A DNA stretch of 64,000 bases from Holosporaceae bacterium (GCA_031288395.1 JAITRM010000012.1:39900-103899); one strand, 5' to 3'. Positions 26,305 to 36,280 are shown, counted from the stretch's first letter. The notes: generated by a model not told the origin, from the letters alone. Numbers and translations are program-made.

Positions 26305-27090
26305 TTAATTCTCCGACGACAGCTGGCCGTAGAGATAGCTTTTTCCCATTTCAAAGCCTAATTTCTGCTTAATCTCGGCCGTTAGCAGCAGTCGGAGCGC
26401 TTTTTCACGGGAAACATTGATGCGGGATTCCGTTTGCTTTTTCCCAAAAACGTCTTCTCTTAGAATTGATTGTAGAAAATATCTCACAAGCGGAATGAAA
26501 TCCAATTCAGCCACGAAAGATCGCCCGCGGTCGCCGTATTCCTTCAGACTGTCCGGATCAATCTCCAGCAAAAGCGATATTTTCTTGAAAAATGAACTGA
26601 GTTCCTCGTCAGTCTCTCCAATGATTCTAACTATTTCACCATTGACAGCGGGCGAAGCGCCGGGCAGTAGCATCTGGCACAGCGATCGTAGGGTAATGTC
26701 ATTGCGAAACGACGCCAGAGCGAAAATTTTGTTCTGCGCTAAAAAATGCTCGGTAATTTTTTTGGATTTGGCGTAGTCTCCGCTTTCCAGCACGAAAACG
26801 TTGTCTCCTCCGTTTAGAAACGGAGAAAGTTTCTCCAGGTGGCGGTCTTCGACGCCTCTAATGCAAAAGCAGTGGGTTCTCGTTTCGAACAGATCGCATT
26901 GCCCGCCGATGGCCTTTAGAGATTCGTCGACGGACGAAAAATGTGGCACGACCCTCAACCCCTTTTGGCGCAATTTTTCGCAGATAAAATCGCAGAACGC
27001 TACGAAAGTCTTTTTATAGTTGCCGTATAGGTAGAAAACGCCGCCCACGTCCACGTGTTTATCCTGTATGTGGCGAAAGTCAGTTTTCAT
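26305..27090 (-). CDS. holA: DNA polymerase III delta subunit, short divergent form
   Basis: HolA is the clamp-loader delta subunit that opens the sliding clamp. The protein begins with the family's GVFYLYGNYKKTF (usually LYG-x-E/D), continues with CDLFETRTHCFCIRG and DNVFVLESGDYAKSKKI, matching the N-terminal AAA-like fold. The C-terminal helical domain is present but the total of 261 aa is shorter than the roughly 330 aa usual. It overlaps the lptE 3' end by 11 bases; lptE-holA adjacency is widespread in proteobacteria and supports the call despite low sequence identity. Confidence 0.78.
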   Translation of the reverse strand: MKTDFRHIQDKHVDVGGVFYLYGNYKKTFVAFCDFICEKLRQKGLRVVPHFSSVDESLKAIGGQCDLFETRTHCFCIRGVEDRHLEKLSPFLNGGDNVFVLESGDYAKSKKITEHFLAQNKIFALASFRNDITLRSLCQMLLPGASPAVNGEIVRIIGETDEELSSFFKKISLLLEIDPDSLKEYGDRGRSFVAELDFIPLVRYFLQSILREDVFGKKQTESRINVSREKALRLLLTAEIKQKLGFEMGKSYLYGQLSSEN

Positions 27091-27562
27091 GGGATAAAAA
27101 CACTCTGATGTTTTCGACTACTCTATCGCTCAATTCCCTCAGCAGAACTACGCTGTTGCGGCCGTACAGCGAGAAAACGACTTCGCCCTGGGCGCTGGAA
27201 ATGTTGCTGCTCCTTGAAACGCTAATCATTTTATGAAACAGCGCTTTTTGTTGAGAATCTTTAAGCGTAACGTCTGCGGTGTAATGTAAACGCAGGCGCT
27301 TGGCGTTGCCGTCGCTGGCAATGGCGAACGACTTCTCCAGTGAACTCAATTGAATTACCAGACGATAGCGGCGCTTGGAGAAACGCAGGTCTCGGAATGA
27401 ATCCATCAGGTGGCGGCGCAATACCTGCCCGTCGCGCTCAGCTATTACGTCAACCGCAACGCTGCCGCAATCCACAGCGGCCGGATTTTCCTCATACAGC
27501 GGAGCTACAGAGCAACCTACGCAGAAGAAAAGCGGAAAAAGCCTGGACCTGATATTACTCAT
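27080..27562 (-). CDS. lptE: LPS-assembly lipoprotein LptE
   Basis: Lipoprotein of 160 aa that plugs the LptD barrel and helps insert lipopolysaccharide in the outer membrane. The signal ends in a lipobox (FCVGCSVAPLYEE), where the residues after the cysteine match the G-C-x-x-x-P-L-Y pattern of LptE. The remainder shows the alternating strands of the family (YRLVIQLSSLEK, RLRLHYTADVTLKD). The ATG at 27562 is preceded by GGAGAGGACGG. Upstream it follows the SEC-C protein gene and downstream it couples to holA. Confidence 0.8.
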   Translation of the reverse strand: MSNIRSRLFPLFFCVGCSVAPLYEENPAAVDCGSVAVDVIAERDGQVLRRHLMDSFRDLRFSKRRYRLVIQLSSLEKSFAIASDGNAKRLRLHYTADVTLKDSQQKALFHKMISVSRSSNISSAQGEVVFSLYGRNSVVLLRELSDRVVENIRVFLSHEN

Positions 27563-27591
27563 CCGTCCTCTCCAAAGCGGCGGCAAAATCC

Positions 27592-28308
27592 CTACGTTGC
27601 TCTCTTCAAACATAATTTTTGCAAACAGCATTTTTTATATTTTTTGCCGGATCCGCAGATGCAGAGGTCGTTGCGGCCGAGCTTGCCACTGCTCGCAATC
27701 CCAAGCATTTCGGATATGCTCTTACGATGGAAGCGGGCGTATAGAAACGCTGCGGCAATAGGCAAGCATTTCAGCAATTCCTCTCTAAACTCCGGAGTAA
27801 CTTCCTTATTGAATAGAGGCGGCAAATCATCATCTTGCAAGTCGTTATCTGCAAACGCCAGCATGAGAATCACCATGAACGTCATCTTTTCTTCTTCGTC
27901 ACGCATCATCGATTCAAGATTTCCCTCGGCAAGAATGACGCCATGGACAAAACCAATCGACCAGGCGGTTCCTCTGTCCGGAGTACTGTACAGAAACGGC
28001 ACGAACGCTTTGTTGCGTAGCTGAATGCCAACTTCGTTCCAGTAGCGCATTAGCAACTTAACGAAAAGGTAAAACTGCTCTTCGTCCTCAAATGACATTT
28101 CGTTTTCATCATCGTCCCCGCACACCTTGTGTAAGAAAACGTTTGGAGTAACAATACTCGGACTGCAATGAAGCGCCGTAAAAAACCCGTCCACCATTTC
28201 CAGAGACATGGCCTCTTCGTTGGGGAGACCATACAGAATATTGTTTAACTCTTCGATCTCTTCGTCGCAAAGAGGTTTCGACGCCTCAGCATCTTGACTA
28301 ACTGGCAT
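27592..28308 (-). CDS. UPF0149 (YecA-like) protein with C-terminal SEC-C zinc motif
   Basis: Acidic cytoplasmic protein of 238 aa. Residues about 20-185 match the UPF0149/YecA-YgfB fold ([42 protein letters not shown]). The C-terminus is a SEC-C metal-binding motif, [18 protein letters not shown], as in SecA, which binds zinc and can contact ribosomes and SecB. E. coli YecA has this same pairing and is linked to SecA and ribosome binding. AGGAGG lies before the ATG. First gene of a minus-strand run with lptE and holA. Confidence 0.88.
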   Translation of the reverse strand: MPVSQDAEASKPLCDEEIEELNNILYGLPNEEAMSLEMVDGFFTALHCSPSIVTPNVFLHKVCGDDDENEMSFEDEEQFYLFVKLLMRYWNEVGIQLRNKAFVPFLYSTPDRGTAWSIGFVHGVILAEGNLESMMRDEEEKMTFMVILMLAFADNDLQDDDLPPLFNKEVTPEFREELLKCLPIAAAFLYARFHRKSISEMLGIASSGKLGRNDLCICGSGKKYKKCCLQKLCLKRAT

Positions 28309-28385
28309 AACCTTTTCCTCCTAAATAAATATTAAGCAATACTACCAAACATGTCTTTGGGATAAAAGATGGTCTGAAATTAATG

Positions 28386-28414
28386 TTGCGCTAATCCTGC
28401 GAAAAGTGTATAAG
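28386..28414 (+). promoter_or_regulatory. Promoter of the rpsF-rpsR operon
   Basis: TTGCGC (28386-28391) and TATAAG (28409-28414) are separated by exactly 17 bases, 57 bases upstream of the rpsF start codon. Both boxes match four or five of six consensus positions. Confidence 0.6.
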
Positions 28415-28470
28415 CTACCTGTTTCCGGCGGTACTTGTTATCTTCCGGAGCGTTTTTTGTTGGATGAAAC
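28415..28470 (+). promoter_or_regulatory. Possible S6:S18 autoregulatory leader
   Basis: The untranslated leader of rpsF contains TCCGG and CCGGA as a potential stem around GCGGTACTTG. S6:S18 repress rpsF mRNAs in several bacteria through a hairpin with a bulged CCG; the elements here are suggestive, but the full motif was not folded. Confidence 0.25.
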
Positions 28471-28911
28471 ATGAGTCTTTACGAGAATGTTTTTATAGGA
28501 CGACAGGATCTTTCTCAGCAGCAGATTGAGGCGCTGGGGGCAGGTCTTGGCCTTTTTGTTACGCAAAATTCCGGAGAAGTGGTCCGCAGCGAATATTGCG
28601 GCTCCAGGAATTTGGCCTATCCCATCAAGAAAAATCATAAGGGACACTATTACGTGATGCAGATAAAGGTTTCCGCCGAAACCGTCGCCGAATTGGAACG
28701 AATCATGAGGATTAACGATGATATAATTCGCCACCTGGTGGTCAGGGTTAGCAAATTTGATGATAAAGATAATTTGATTACCCAGATGAAAACGTCCAAC
28801 GATGATTTTGCCGCATCCCGGGACTCTGGGTATCGCCACTCCAGCAACAGGACCAATGTCGCGGAGTCTGGCGCTGTCGTTGCTGCTGAAGCCGAGGAGG
28901 TCTCTGCCTAA
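28471..28911 (+). CDS. rpsF: 30S ribosomal protein S6
   Basis: S6 binds S18 and helper rRNA in the platform of the small subunit. The protein (146 aa) begins [12 protein letters not shown] and continues [17 protein letters not shown] and [14 protein letters not shown], the usual S6 strand-helix pattern. The last 40 residues form an acidic, alanine-rich extension seen in alphaproteobacterial S6. Its TAA shares one base with the ATG of rpsR, so the two are coupled. A promoter lies 57 bases upstream. Confidence 0.96.
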   Translation: MSLYENVFIGRQDLSQQQIEALGAGLGLFVTQNSGEVVRSEYCGSRNLAYPIKKNHKGHYYVMQIKVSAETVAELERIMRINDDIIRHLVVRVSKFDDKDNLITQMKTSNDDFAASRDSGYRHSSNRTNVAESGAVVAAEAEEVSA

Positions 28912-29174
28912 TGGAAAACGATAGACCAAAGATGAGGGAGAGATCGACGCCCTGGAAGAGGATGAACTTCAAGAAGAAGGCTTGTCCGTTCGAAAGCGGA
29001 GTTATGAAGATTGACTACAAGGACCCGCGCACGCTTCAAAAGTTCATTTCAGAAAACGGGAAGATAATGCCGTGCCGAGTCTCCATGGTTTCTGCACGAA
29101 AGCAGAGAGCGCTGGCTTTGGCCATAAAGAGAGCTCGATATCTTGCTCTTTTGCCGTATGTCGCTGAACAATGA
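28911..29174 (+). CDS. rpsR: 30S ribosomal protein S18
   Basis: S18 forms a heterodimer with S6. Signature segments are [44 protein letters not shown] and ALLPYVAEQ. Length is 87 aa. The start overlaps the rpsF stop. In many alphaproteobacteria rplI follows, but here truB comes next, so L9 must be encoded elsewhere or be missing. Confidence 0.96.
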   Translation: MENDRPKMRERSTPWKRMNFKKKACPFESGVMKIDYKDPRTLQKFISENGKIMPCRVSMVSARKQRALALAIKRARYLALLPYVAEQ

Positions 29175-29209
29175 GACTGTTTCTCTGAGTTCCGTGTTTT
29201 GCCATAGCG

Positions 29210-30118
29210 ATGAGTGATTTAAACGGGTGGCTGTGCCTGGATAAGCCTGCCGGGCTTTCGTCCAATCTTGCGATGATTAAAGTCAGAAAAGCGCTGAAGC
29301 AAAAAACCGGATACGTGGGAACCTTGGATCCATTCGCAGCCGGCGTCCTTCCCATTGCCGTGGGAGAAGCGAGAAAGTTCATCAGATTCATCGAAAATTC
29401 AGAAAAAAGGTACGTTTTCACGGCGTCCTTTGGAGCATCTACGGATACCCTTGACAAAGACGGGCAAATCATGGCTCGCACGTCCAAAATTCCCTCCAAA
29501 AACGAAATTTTAGAGGTTATCGGTGAATTTTGCGGTGAGATTGAACAAGTCCCGCCAATTTTTTCCGCCATAAAGATACGCGGGAAAAGGGCCTGCGATC
29601 GAGCAAGAAACGGCGAGAATCCGCGTATGCCTTCCCGAAGAGTAAGTATATTTTCACTTGAACTAACAGAAGAAAATCTGGAGCAAGGAGAGGCTACTTT
29701 CAAAGTTTCTTGTTCAAAGGGAACTTACGTGCGCAGTTTGGCCAGGGATATGGCAGAAAAAATGGGCTCCCTGTGCCATGTAAAAAGCTTGTGTCGTAGC
29801 AAATCAGGTTTTTTTTCTCTAAAAGATTCGATTTCTCTGGAAAAGTTGGTGGAAATAGTAGATACTGCGGGGGCGGCAGATGTTTTGATTCCGCTTGAAA
29901 GACCGCTGGACGACATCCCGGCTTTGTATTTGGGGAATCGCGACGTTGCTATGCTGCAGAATGGGCTTCGCTTGACCATCGAGGAAAAGAAGCTTTTCTC
30001 GTCGGAAGTTAGGATTTTCGACAACGCGAGACAGAAGTTTCACGGAGTTGGGTTTGTATCCGGCAGTGGCGAGCTGAAGGCCGTCAGAATGTGTGCCAGA
30101 TGTGGGGAGATTACATAA
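29210..30118 (+). CDS. truB: tRNA pseudouridine(55) synthase
   Basis: Converts U55 in the T-loop of tRNAs to pseudouridine. N-terminal [14 protein letters not shown] and catalytic Asp40 in [14 protein letters not shown] are visible, and the second core motif [17 protein letters not shown] is intact. The residues before the catalytic loop are GYVG where GHTG or GHAG is usual. Length 302 aa is normal. It follows rpsR by 35 bases and is followed by rpsO and pnp, the common truB-rpsO-pnp order. Confidence 0.96.
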   Translation: MSDLNGWLCLDKPAGLSSNLAMIKVRKALKQKTGYVGTLDPFAAGVLPIAVGEARKFIRFIENSEKRYVFTASFGASTDTLDKDGQIMARTSKIPSKNEILEVIGEFCGEIEQVPPIFSAIKIRGKRACDRARNGENPRMPSRRVSIFSLELTEENLEQGEATFKVSCSKGTYVRSLARDMAEKMGSLCHVKSLCRSKSGFFSLKDSISLEKLVEIVDTAGAADVLIPLERPLDDIPALYLGNRDVAMLQNGLRLTIEEKKLFSSEVRIFDNARQKFHGVGFVSGSGELKAVRMCARCGEIT

Positions 30119-30120
30119 CG

Positions 30121-30378
30121 ATGTCGGGAAAAAGTGAGATAATAGGTAGGTTCGCTACGCGCGATGGAGATACTGGTTCTCCGGAGGTGCAGGTGGCGAT
30201 TTTGACCAGCAGGATCGACGAGCTGGGCGAGCACCTGAAGATCCACGTGAAGGATTTTCATTCCAGAAGGGGGTTGCTGGCCATGGTAAGCAGAAGGAGA
30301 AAGCTGCTCGATTACCTGAAACGGGTTAGTAACATGCGGTATTCGAAGTTGATCGCGGCCTTGGGGCTGAGAAGATAG
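30121..30378 (+). CDS. rpsO: 30S ribosomal protein S15
   Basis: S15 binds the 16S three-way junction and helps bridge the subunits. The 85-aa sequence carries [38 protein letters not shown] and [20 protein letters not shown], the family core. The ATG at 30121, two bases after the truB stop, has GGGAG upstream; the in-frame extension before it belongs to truB sequence. Followed by pnp. Confidence 0.97.
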   Translation: MSGKSEIIGRFATRDGDTGSPEVQVAILTSRIDELGEHLKIHVKDFHSRRGLLAMVSRRRKLLDYLKRVSNMRYSKLIAALGLRR

Positions 30379-30404
30379 TTTTGCATTATTACGGGAAAAA
30401 ATTA

Positions 30405-32471
30405 ATGGCAATAAAAAAAGAAATGAAATGGGGCGGTAGAAAGCTCTCCATTGGGACAGGTTTTTTTGCGAACCAGGCCACAGGGTCTGCGCTAGTGAAG
30501 TATGAGGATACGATAGTGCTTTGCACCGTCGTTGCGAACAAAAAGCCGAGCGAGGTTACGGATTTTTTCCCGCTCACCGTAAATTATGTGGAAAAGGCCT
30601 ACGCCGCCGGAAAAATTCCCGGTGGCTTCATCAAGAGAGAGGGCCGTCCGTCGGAGAAAGAGACGCTGGTGTCGCGCCTGATAGATCGTCCGATTCGCCC
30701 TTTATTTCACAAAGATTTTAAAAACGAAACCCAGGTAATTTGTACGGTTTTGAGCTTCGATGGGAAAAATGACGCGGATGTTATTTCAATCATAGGAGCT
30801 TCTGCTGCATTGACTCTTTCGGGAATTCCGTTTTTAGGTCCCGTTGCGGCGGCAAGAATAGGACGCGAAAACGGAAAGTTCCTGTTGAATCCATTGATCG
30901 GTCAGGAAAGTGATCTTGATTTGGTCATCGCCGGATCCAAAGAGGGTGTGCTGATGGTGGAATCGGGGGCTCGGGAGTTGTCCGAAGCGCAAATGCTAGA
31001 AGCCCTGAAATTTGGCCACGATGCATTTCAGCCGGTCATTGACATGATTATGGAATTGGCGGAAGAAGCTGCCCACGAGCCGTGGAAAATACCGACGTCA
31101 AGCAAAAAACCAGCGTCCGTGGTCAAGGAGATAAAAAAGAAGTTCCTTAAAAAGATAGAAGAGGCCTATGGAAAAGGCAGCAAGAAAGCTAGAAACGAAG
31201 CGCTGGCCGACGTCTTTGAGAAGGTAACGTCGCACTTTGCAGACCAGCAAGAAGCTGAGGGAATCGATCTGCGCGAAGCCTTTGAAGCCGTATGCTCCTC
31301 CTTTATGAGGGAAAAGATACTAAAAAACAAGGAGCGCATAGATGGTCGCGGTACTGCGGACATCAGGGACATAAGCACATACGTCTCTGTGCTGCCGATG
31401 GTGCATGGGTCTGCTGTTTTCACCAGAGGCGAAACCCAGGCTTTGGCGGCCGTAACTCTAGGAACGGCTCAGGACGAGCAGATGGTGGACGCGCTTTCCG
31501 GAGAGTATAGGGAAAGATTCATGCTGCATTACAATTTCCCACCGTTTTCGGTGGGAGAAATTGGCCGCTTTGGTTCTCCTGGACGGCGAGAAATCGGCCA
31601 CGGAAAATTAGCCTGGAGGGCGATCAGTCCGGTGCTACCTTCTCGTGAGAAATTTCCCTATTCTCTGCGCGTAGTATCGGAAATTCTCAGCTGCAACGGG
31701 TCGTCGTCCATGGCTACGGTCTGCGGAGCTTCTTTGGCGTTGATGGACGCGGGCGTGCCGTTGCGGAATGCCGTCGCCGGCATTGCCATGGGATTGATCA
31801 CGGAGGATGGGAAATACGAGATTCTCAGCGACATTATGGGCGAGGAAGATCATCTGGGAGATATGGATTTCAAGGTGGCGGGCACCGGAAAAGGCATTAC
31901 CGCTCTGCAAATGGACATAAAAATATCCAGCATACCGTTCGAAATAATTGAAAAGGCCATGATCCAGGCCAAGGAAGGCCGCTTGTATATTTTGGAGGAA
32001 ATGTCCAAAGGGTTGAAAAAGCACCGTCCCGCGCTGAACGAAAACGCCCCCAAAATGACGTCTATAGTAATTCCAAAGGACAAAATCCGAGAGGTTATAG
32101 GCAGTGGCGGCAAGGTAATCCGCGAAATTGTTGAACAAACCGGCGCGAAAATTGACATAGACGACGACGGCAGCGTGACAGTGGCAGCTCAGAACACCGC
32201 TTCAATGGAAAGCGCTCTCGGTAGAATCAAAGAGATAGCTTTTGACCCCATCGACGGCACTGTATACAAAGGGAAGGTTGTTAAAATCATGGAATTTGGC
32301 GCCTTTGTGAATTTTTTCGGGGCGCGAGACGGTCTGGTGCATGTCAGCGAAATGTCCCATAAGCGGGTTGAAAAGGTAACGGATATTGTGAACGAGGGCG
32401 ACGAAGTGGAAGTGAAATTTTTGGGCTACGACAACAAAGGCAGAGCGAAATTAACGATGAAGCTGGATTGA
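30405..32471 (+). CDS. pnp: Polyribonucleotide nucleotidyltransferase (PNPase)
   Basis: Phosphorolytic 3'-5' exoribonuclease of the RNA degradation machinery. The two RNase PH-like halves are seen at GGRKLSIGTGFFANQATGSA and again at ERIDGRGTADIRDIS with ETQALAAVTLGT; the second carries the active-site region MGLITEDGKYEILSDIMGEED. A KH domain (IPKDKIREVIGSGGKVIREI) and an S1 domain (VYKGKVVKIMEFGAFVNF) close the protein. About 688 aa is typical. The ATG at 30405 is chosen over a TTG at 30381. rpsO-pnp adjacency is classical. Confidence 0.98.
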   Translation: MAIKKEMKWGGRKLSIGTGFFANQATGSALVKYEDTIVLCTVVANKKPSEVTDFFPLTVNYVEKAYAAGKIPGGFIKREGRPSEKETLVSRLIDRPIRPLFHKDFKNETQVICTVLSFDGKNDADVISIIGASAALTLSGIPFLGPVAAARIGRENGKFLLNPLIGQESDLDLVIAGSKEGVLMVESGARELSEAQMLEALKFGHDAFQPVIDMIMELAEEAAHEPWKIPTSSKKPASVVKEIKKKFLKKIEEAYGKGSKKARNEALADVFEKVTSHFADQQEAEGIDLREAFEAVCSSFMREKILKNKERIDGRGTADIRDISTYVSVLPMVHGSAVFTRGETQALAAVTLGTAQDEQMVDALSGEYRERFMLHYNFPPFSVGEIGRFGSPGRREIGHGKLAWRAISPVLPSREKFPYSLRVVSEILSCNGSSSMATVCGASLALMDAGVPLRNAVAGIAMGLITEDGKYEILSDIMGEEDHLGDMDFKVAGTGKGITALQMDIKISSIPFEIIEKAMIQAKEGRLYILEEMSKGLKKHRPALNENAPKMTSIVIPKDKIREVIGSGGKVIREIVEQTGAKIDIDDDGSVTVAAQNTASMESALGRIKEIAFDPIDGTVYKGKVVKIMEFGAFVNFFGARDGLVHVSEMSHKRVEKVTDIVNEGDEVEVKFLGYDNKGRAKLTMKLD

Positions 32472-32543
32472 TGGCGCAAAAACGAGGTAATTAGACCTAG
32501 TTGTTCGGTTGTTGGCTGGTTGTTTTGGTGATCGAGATCTTGC

Positions 32544-33995
32544 ATGCATACTCTATCTCTCTATGACATAAAACATGGGCTTCTCGGCAGGAAATTTTCT
32601 TCGGTGGAGGCGACCAGGCGCTTTTTGGATAGGATAGCGAAGCACTCCCACTGGAATGCGTTTATAACGGTGTGTGAGGAGTCGGCGTTGCGGGCGGCGC
32701 AGTTGTCCGATCAGAAAATTGCCGCCGGAAATGCCGGTCCGCTGGAGGGCGTCCCCATTGCCCTGAAGGATCTGTTCTTGACCAAAGGCGTCAGGACAAC
32801 AGCCGGATCGAAGATGCTCCACAACTTCATCCCGCCATACGAATCCACTGTGTCGCAGAAGTTGCTTGACGCCGGCGCAGTGGTGCTCGGTAAAACCAAC
32901 ATGGATGAGTTCGCCATGGGGTCCGCCAACATAACCAGCCACTACGGGCCTGTGGTGAATCCCTGGAGCCGTGATAAAAAATTAGTGCCCGGCGGATCCT
33001 CCGGAGGATCAGCTGCCGCCGTCGCCGGCCATCTCTGCGCCGCCGCCACCGGGTCCGACACCGGAGGATCTGTGCGACAGCCAGCGGCATTTTCCGGCAT
33101 CGTAGGACTAAAGCCAACCTACGGCAGATGTTCTCGCTACGGTATGGTGGCCTTCGGCTCCTCTTTGGATCAGGCCGGCCCGTTAACCAAGACGGTGCGA
33201 GACGCCGCCATCTTTCTAGGACTCATTTCCGGTCACGATGAGAGAGATTCCACATCAGCTCCGGAACCAGTGCCGGATTTCGAATCGTTTGTGGGAAAGT
33301 CGATCAGGGGAATGAAGGTCGGCCTGCCGCAGGAGTACAAAATGGAAGGCATGTCGGAGGAAATCATCGATTTCTGGAAAAGTGGGGCAGAGATTCTGCA
33401 AGATGCCGGCGCTGAAATCGTGAACGTCTCGCTTCCATATTCGAAATACGCTCTGCCGGCCTACTATATCGTCGCTCCAGCGGAAGCTTCCGCCAATCTG
33501 GCCAGATACGACGGCGTCAGATACGGTTTCCGGGCCGATGGCCGCTCCCTGAGGGAGATGTACGAAAACACCAGAGCCGATGGCTTCGGCGAAGAGGTAA
33601 AGCGCAGAATCCTGATCGGCACCTACGTGCTGTCGGCCGGCTACTACGACGCCTACTATCTGCGGGCCCTGAAAATCCGCAAATTAATTCGACAGGATTT
33701 TGCTTCCGTCTTCGAGAAGGTGGATATATTGCTGACTCCGACGACTCCAACCAGCGCCTTTGCCTTCGGGGAAGAGCCGAAGGATCCGGTTACGATGTAT
33801 CTGAACGACGTGCTCACGGTTACGGCAAATATGGCTGGTCTGCCCGGCATTTCTGTTCCCATCGGTCTGGATAGATCTGGGCGTCCGCTGGGGCTCCAGC
33901 TGATAGCGCCGCATTTCATGGAGGGGCTGCTGCTGCAGACCGGAAGCGTTCTGGAGAAGGGGGCGAATTTCCCGGTGCTTGAGGAGGCGGCTTGA
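32544..33995 (+). CDS. gatA: Glutamyl-tRNA(Gln)/Asp-tRNA(Asn) amidotransferase subunit A
   Basis: Amidase subunit of the GatCAB enzyme, which makes Gln-tRNA(Gln) and/or Asn-tRNA(Asn) from mischarged precursors. The Ser-cisSer-Lys triad elements are present: the lysine in [12 protein letters not shown], the cis-serine in [12 protein letters not shown] and the nucleophile in [15 protein letters not shown]. Length 483 aa fits. Its TGA overlaps the gatB ATG (TGATG). No gatC is found upstream; the 72-base spacer after pnp is too short for one. Confidence 0.97.
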   Translation: MHTLSLYDIKHGLLGRKFSSVEATRRFLDRIAKHSHWNAFITVCEESALRAAQLSDQKIAAGNAGPLEGVPIALKDLFLTKGVRTTAGSKMLHNFIPPYESTVSQKLLDAGAVVLGKTNMDEFAMGSANITSHYGPVVNPWSRDKKLVPGGSSGGSAAAVAGHLCAAATGSDTGGSVRQPAAFSGIVGLKPTYGRCSRYGMVAFGSSLDQAGPLTKTVRDAAIFLGLISGHDERDSTSAPEPVPDFESFVGKSIRGMKVGLPQEYKMEGMSEEIIDFWKSGAEILQDAGAEIVNVSLPYSKYALPAYYIVAPAEASANLARYDGVRYGFRADGRSLREMYENTRADGFGEEVKRRILIGTYVLSAGYYDAYYLRALKIRKLIRQDFASVFEKVDILLTPTTPTSAFAFGEEPKDPVTMYLNDVLTVTANMAGLPGISVPIGLDRSGRPLGLQLIAPHFMEGLLLQTGSVLEKGANFPVLEEAA

Positions 33996-35470
33996 TGGAT
34001 CGCATCGAAACCACCGGCGGCAAGTGGGAAGTGGTCATCGGCCTGGAGGTGCATGCTCAGATAATCTCGAATTCGAAGCTGTTTTCCTCCGCTTCCACAA
34101 AATTCGGAATTGCGCCCAATGAAAATGTTTCCTTCGTGGACGCAGCTTTGCCTGGTGTTCTGCCGGTGATGAATTCGTTTTGCGTTGACCAAGCCATCAA
34201 GACGGGCCTGGGGCTCAACGGAAACATAAATCTCGTATCGCTCTTCGATCGGAAAAATTATTTTTACCCAGATCTGCCGCAAGGCTACCAGATATCCCAG
34301 TACAAGCATCCACTAGTCAGCGGCGGTTACATCGACATCGAAAAGGCCGACGGCAGCGTGAGAAAAATCAACCTGGAGCGCATCCACATGGAGCAGGACG
34401 CCGGCAAGAGCATCCATGACCAGAGCGCCACGAAATCTTTTATAGACCTGAATCGCGCCGGCGTGGCCCTGATGGAGATCGTCACGAAACCGGACATGCG
34501 CAGCGCCGAGGAGGCGTCCATTTTCCTGCGAAAGTTGAGGTCCATCCTGCGCTATCTTGGCACCTGCGATGGAAATATGGAGGAGGGCAGCATGCGGGCT
34601 GACCTGAACGTGTCCCTGCATCTTCCGGGGACCGAACTGGGAACTCGCGCCGAGATAAAGAACGTGAATTCCATAAAGTTTCTCGCGGCGGCCGTAGTAT
34701 TTGAAACTGCTCGACAGACCGAAATTCTAGAATCCGGCGGAATAGTTGAGCAGGAGACCAGACTCTTCGACAGCGCCACCGGCGAGACTCGCTCCATGAG
34801 GTCCAAGGAGGATGCCCAGGACTACAGATACTTCCCGGAGCCTGATCTGCCGCCGCTGGTGCTGGATCCGGCCCGCATCGAGGCCATTCGCAGGACGATT
34901 CCGGAATTGCCGGACGCAAAAACCACGAGACTGCAACGGGACTATGATCTGCCCAGCTACGACGCCGCCGTCATAGCTTCCGAGATGGAAATCGCGAACT
35001 TCTACGAGGAAGCCCTGCAGTGCACCGGATCCGGCGACAAAGATGTGGCGAAAATGCTGTCCAACTGGCTGCTGGGCGATCTGTTTTCGCTGCTGAACAA
35101 GCACGGAGAATCCATCGGCAATAGTTTTGTGTCACCGAAGGATTTTGCGGAGTTAATCATGCTCATAAAAACTGACGTGATCTCCGGAAAAATAGCAAAG
35201 GATGTGCTGGAAATCATGTGGAAGGAGCGCAAACGCTCGTCCGATATAGTGGAAGAAAGGGGATGGCGCCAGATCACCTGTCCCAACGAAATAGAATCCG
35301 TCGTTCAAAAAGTACTTGAAGAGCATGGGGATAAAGTTACAGAATACAGGAATGGCAAGGAGAAGCTTTTCGGCTTTTTTGTTGGTCTGGCAATGCAGAG
35401 AACGCAGGGCAAGGCCAATCCACAGCTGCTGAACGAGGTTCTGCGCAAGCTTTTAACTGAGGGAGTATGA
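33995..35470 (+). CDS. gatB: Glutamyl-tRNA(Gln)/Asp-tRNA(Asn) amidotransferase subunit B
   Basis: tRNA-binding kinase/transamidase subunit of GatCAB. It begins WEVVIGLEVHAQIISNSKLF, has KNYFYPDLPQGYQISQ and EQDAGKSIHD, and ends in a helical YqeY-like tail (NPQLLNEVLRKLL). About 491 aa is normal. GAGGAGG precedes the ATG at 33995, which overlaps the gatA stop by one base. Presence of gatAB implies an indirect route to Gln-tRNA and/or Asn-tRNA. Confidence 0.97.
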   Translation: MDRIETTGGKWEVVIGLEVHAQIISNSKLFSSASTKFGIAPNENVSFVDAALPGVLPVMNSFCVDQAIKTGLGLNGNINLVSLFDRKNYFYPDLPQGYQISQYKHPLVSGGYIDIEKADGSVRKINLERIHMEQDAGKSIHDQSATKSFIDLNRAGVALMEIVTKPDMRSAEEASIFLRKLRSILRYLGTCDGNMEEGSMRADLNVSLHLPGTELGTRAEIKNVNSIKFLAAAVVFETARQTEILESGGIVEQETRLFDSATGETRSMRSKEDAQDYRYFPEPDLPPLVLDPARIEAIRRTIPELPDAKTTRLQRDYDLPSYDAAVIASEMEIANFYEEALQCTGSGDKDVAKMLSNWLLGDLFSLLNKHGESIGNSFVSPKDFAELIMLIKTDVISGKIAKDVLEIMWKERKRSSDIVEERGWRQITCPNEIESVVQKVLEEHGDKVTEYRNGKEKLFGFFVGLAMQRTQGKANPQLLNEVLRKLLTEGV

Positions 35471-35473
35471 AAA

Positions 35474-36088
35474 TTGGTCAACAAAAACAAAGATAAAGCA
35501 GACACAAAAGCAAGCATATCAATGGAAAAGCCTGCTTCCTGCTGTGAGATTTCCGCAAAACGTTCCTGCGTTTGGTGGACAGCTGTCATTTTGGCTTTGC
35601 TTTTGGCCGTGGCCTGTTATTTTTACGGTTGCTGCGGTAAAAGAAGCGTTCATGACGTCGACGCCCACGACAAAAAATGTCAGCAAAAAATTTCTTTGTT
35701 GCAGGAAGAGATATCTCAGCTGAAAGCGGAGATGCGGCGGCTTGCGCAGCGCGCGGATCAAAAATTGCAAAGAGGTAACAATATTCGGGAAAAATGGAAG
35801 GCTTGGATGCTTCTTAAATCCAAAATAGAATCCCAGGAGCCGCTGGCGGAGGAATTGGAACAGTTTCGCATGTTGTTTGCGAATGACGAAGAAACTTTGA
35901 AATTAGTGGAAGAAGTGATAGGCGGGATTGACGTCGGCAAGAGTGGAGACAGTAGCAAAGTCATGGAGTTCTGTAAAAAATATTTAAAAAAGCTGATAAA
36001 ATTCAAAAAAATAGATCGCAGAAAATTAATGAAAATTTCCGGTTATGTGTTATCATCCAGTAGTCATAGAGGGGAGAAAAAAGAATGA
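35474..36088 (+). CDS. Small Mic60/mitofilin-like membrane protein
   Basis: A 204-aa protein with a cytoplasmic N-terminus, one membrane helix (WWTAVILALLLAVACYFYG, about residues 35-53), a coiled coil (QKISLLQEEISQLKAEMRRL) and a C-terminal helical part containing KIESQEPLAEELEQFRML. In alphaproteobacteria, mic60, the relative of mitochondrial mitofilin that shapes inner membranes, lies directly before hemY. Position, topology and the C-terminal pattern fit a reduced Mic60, but the protein is only about half the usual length. The start is probably the TTG at 35474, with GGGAG about nine bases upstream; an ATG at 35522 is the alternative. Assignment is by synteny and layout, so moderate. Confidence 0.5.
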   Translation: MVNKNKDKADTKASISMEKPASCCEISAKRSCVWWTAVILALLLAVACYFYGCCGKRSVHDVDAHDKKCQQKISLLQEEISQLKAEMRRLAQRADQKLQRGNNIREKWKAWMLLKSKIESQEPLAEELEQFRMLFANDEETLKLVEEVIGGIDVGKSGDSSKVMEFCKKYLKKLIKFKKIDRRKLMKISGYVLSSSSHRGEKKE

Positions 36089-36270
36089 ATAAGTTGCTCT
36101 CGGAAATATTGAAAGTCGTGCTGGTAATAGCTCTAATAGTGGCTGCGGCTTACCTTACCGGCAATTGGGAAGCGCTAATACGTCTCCTAAAGCATGGAAT
36201 GCAGGAGATAGTTGAACTGGGCGCGCGCCTGCAGACTGAAGTTAGCAGCCTTAAAGATCACTTCAAATGA
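36085..36270 (+). CDS. Unknown 61-aa single-TM protein
   Basis: Short peptide with one membrane helix (LKVVLVIALIVAAAYLTG) and an amphipathic charged C-terminal helix. GGGGAG precedes the ATG, which overlaps the upstream gene's stop (ATGA). Coupled translation and conserved spacing support a real gene. It lies between the Mic60-like gene and hemY; no family recognised. It might be a cofactor of either neighbour. Confidence 0.6.
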   Translation: MNKLLSEILKVVLVIALIVAAAYLTGNWEALIRLLKHGMQEIVELGARLQTEVSSLKDHFK

Positions 36271-36280
36271 TAAGCGGTCT

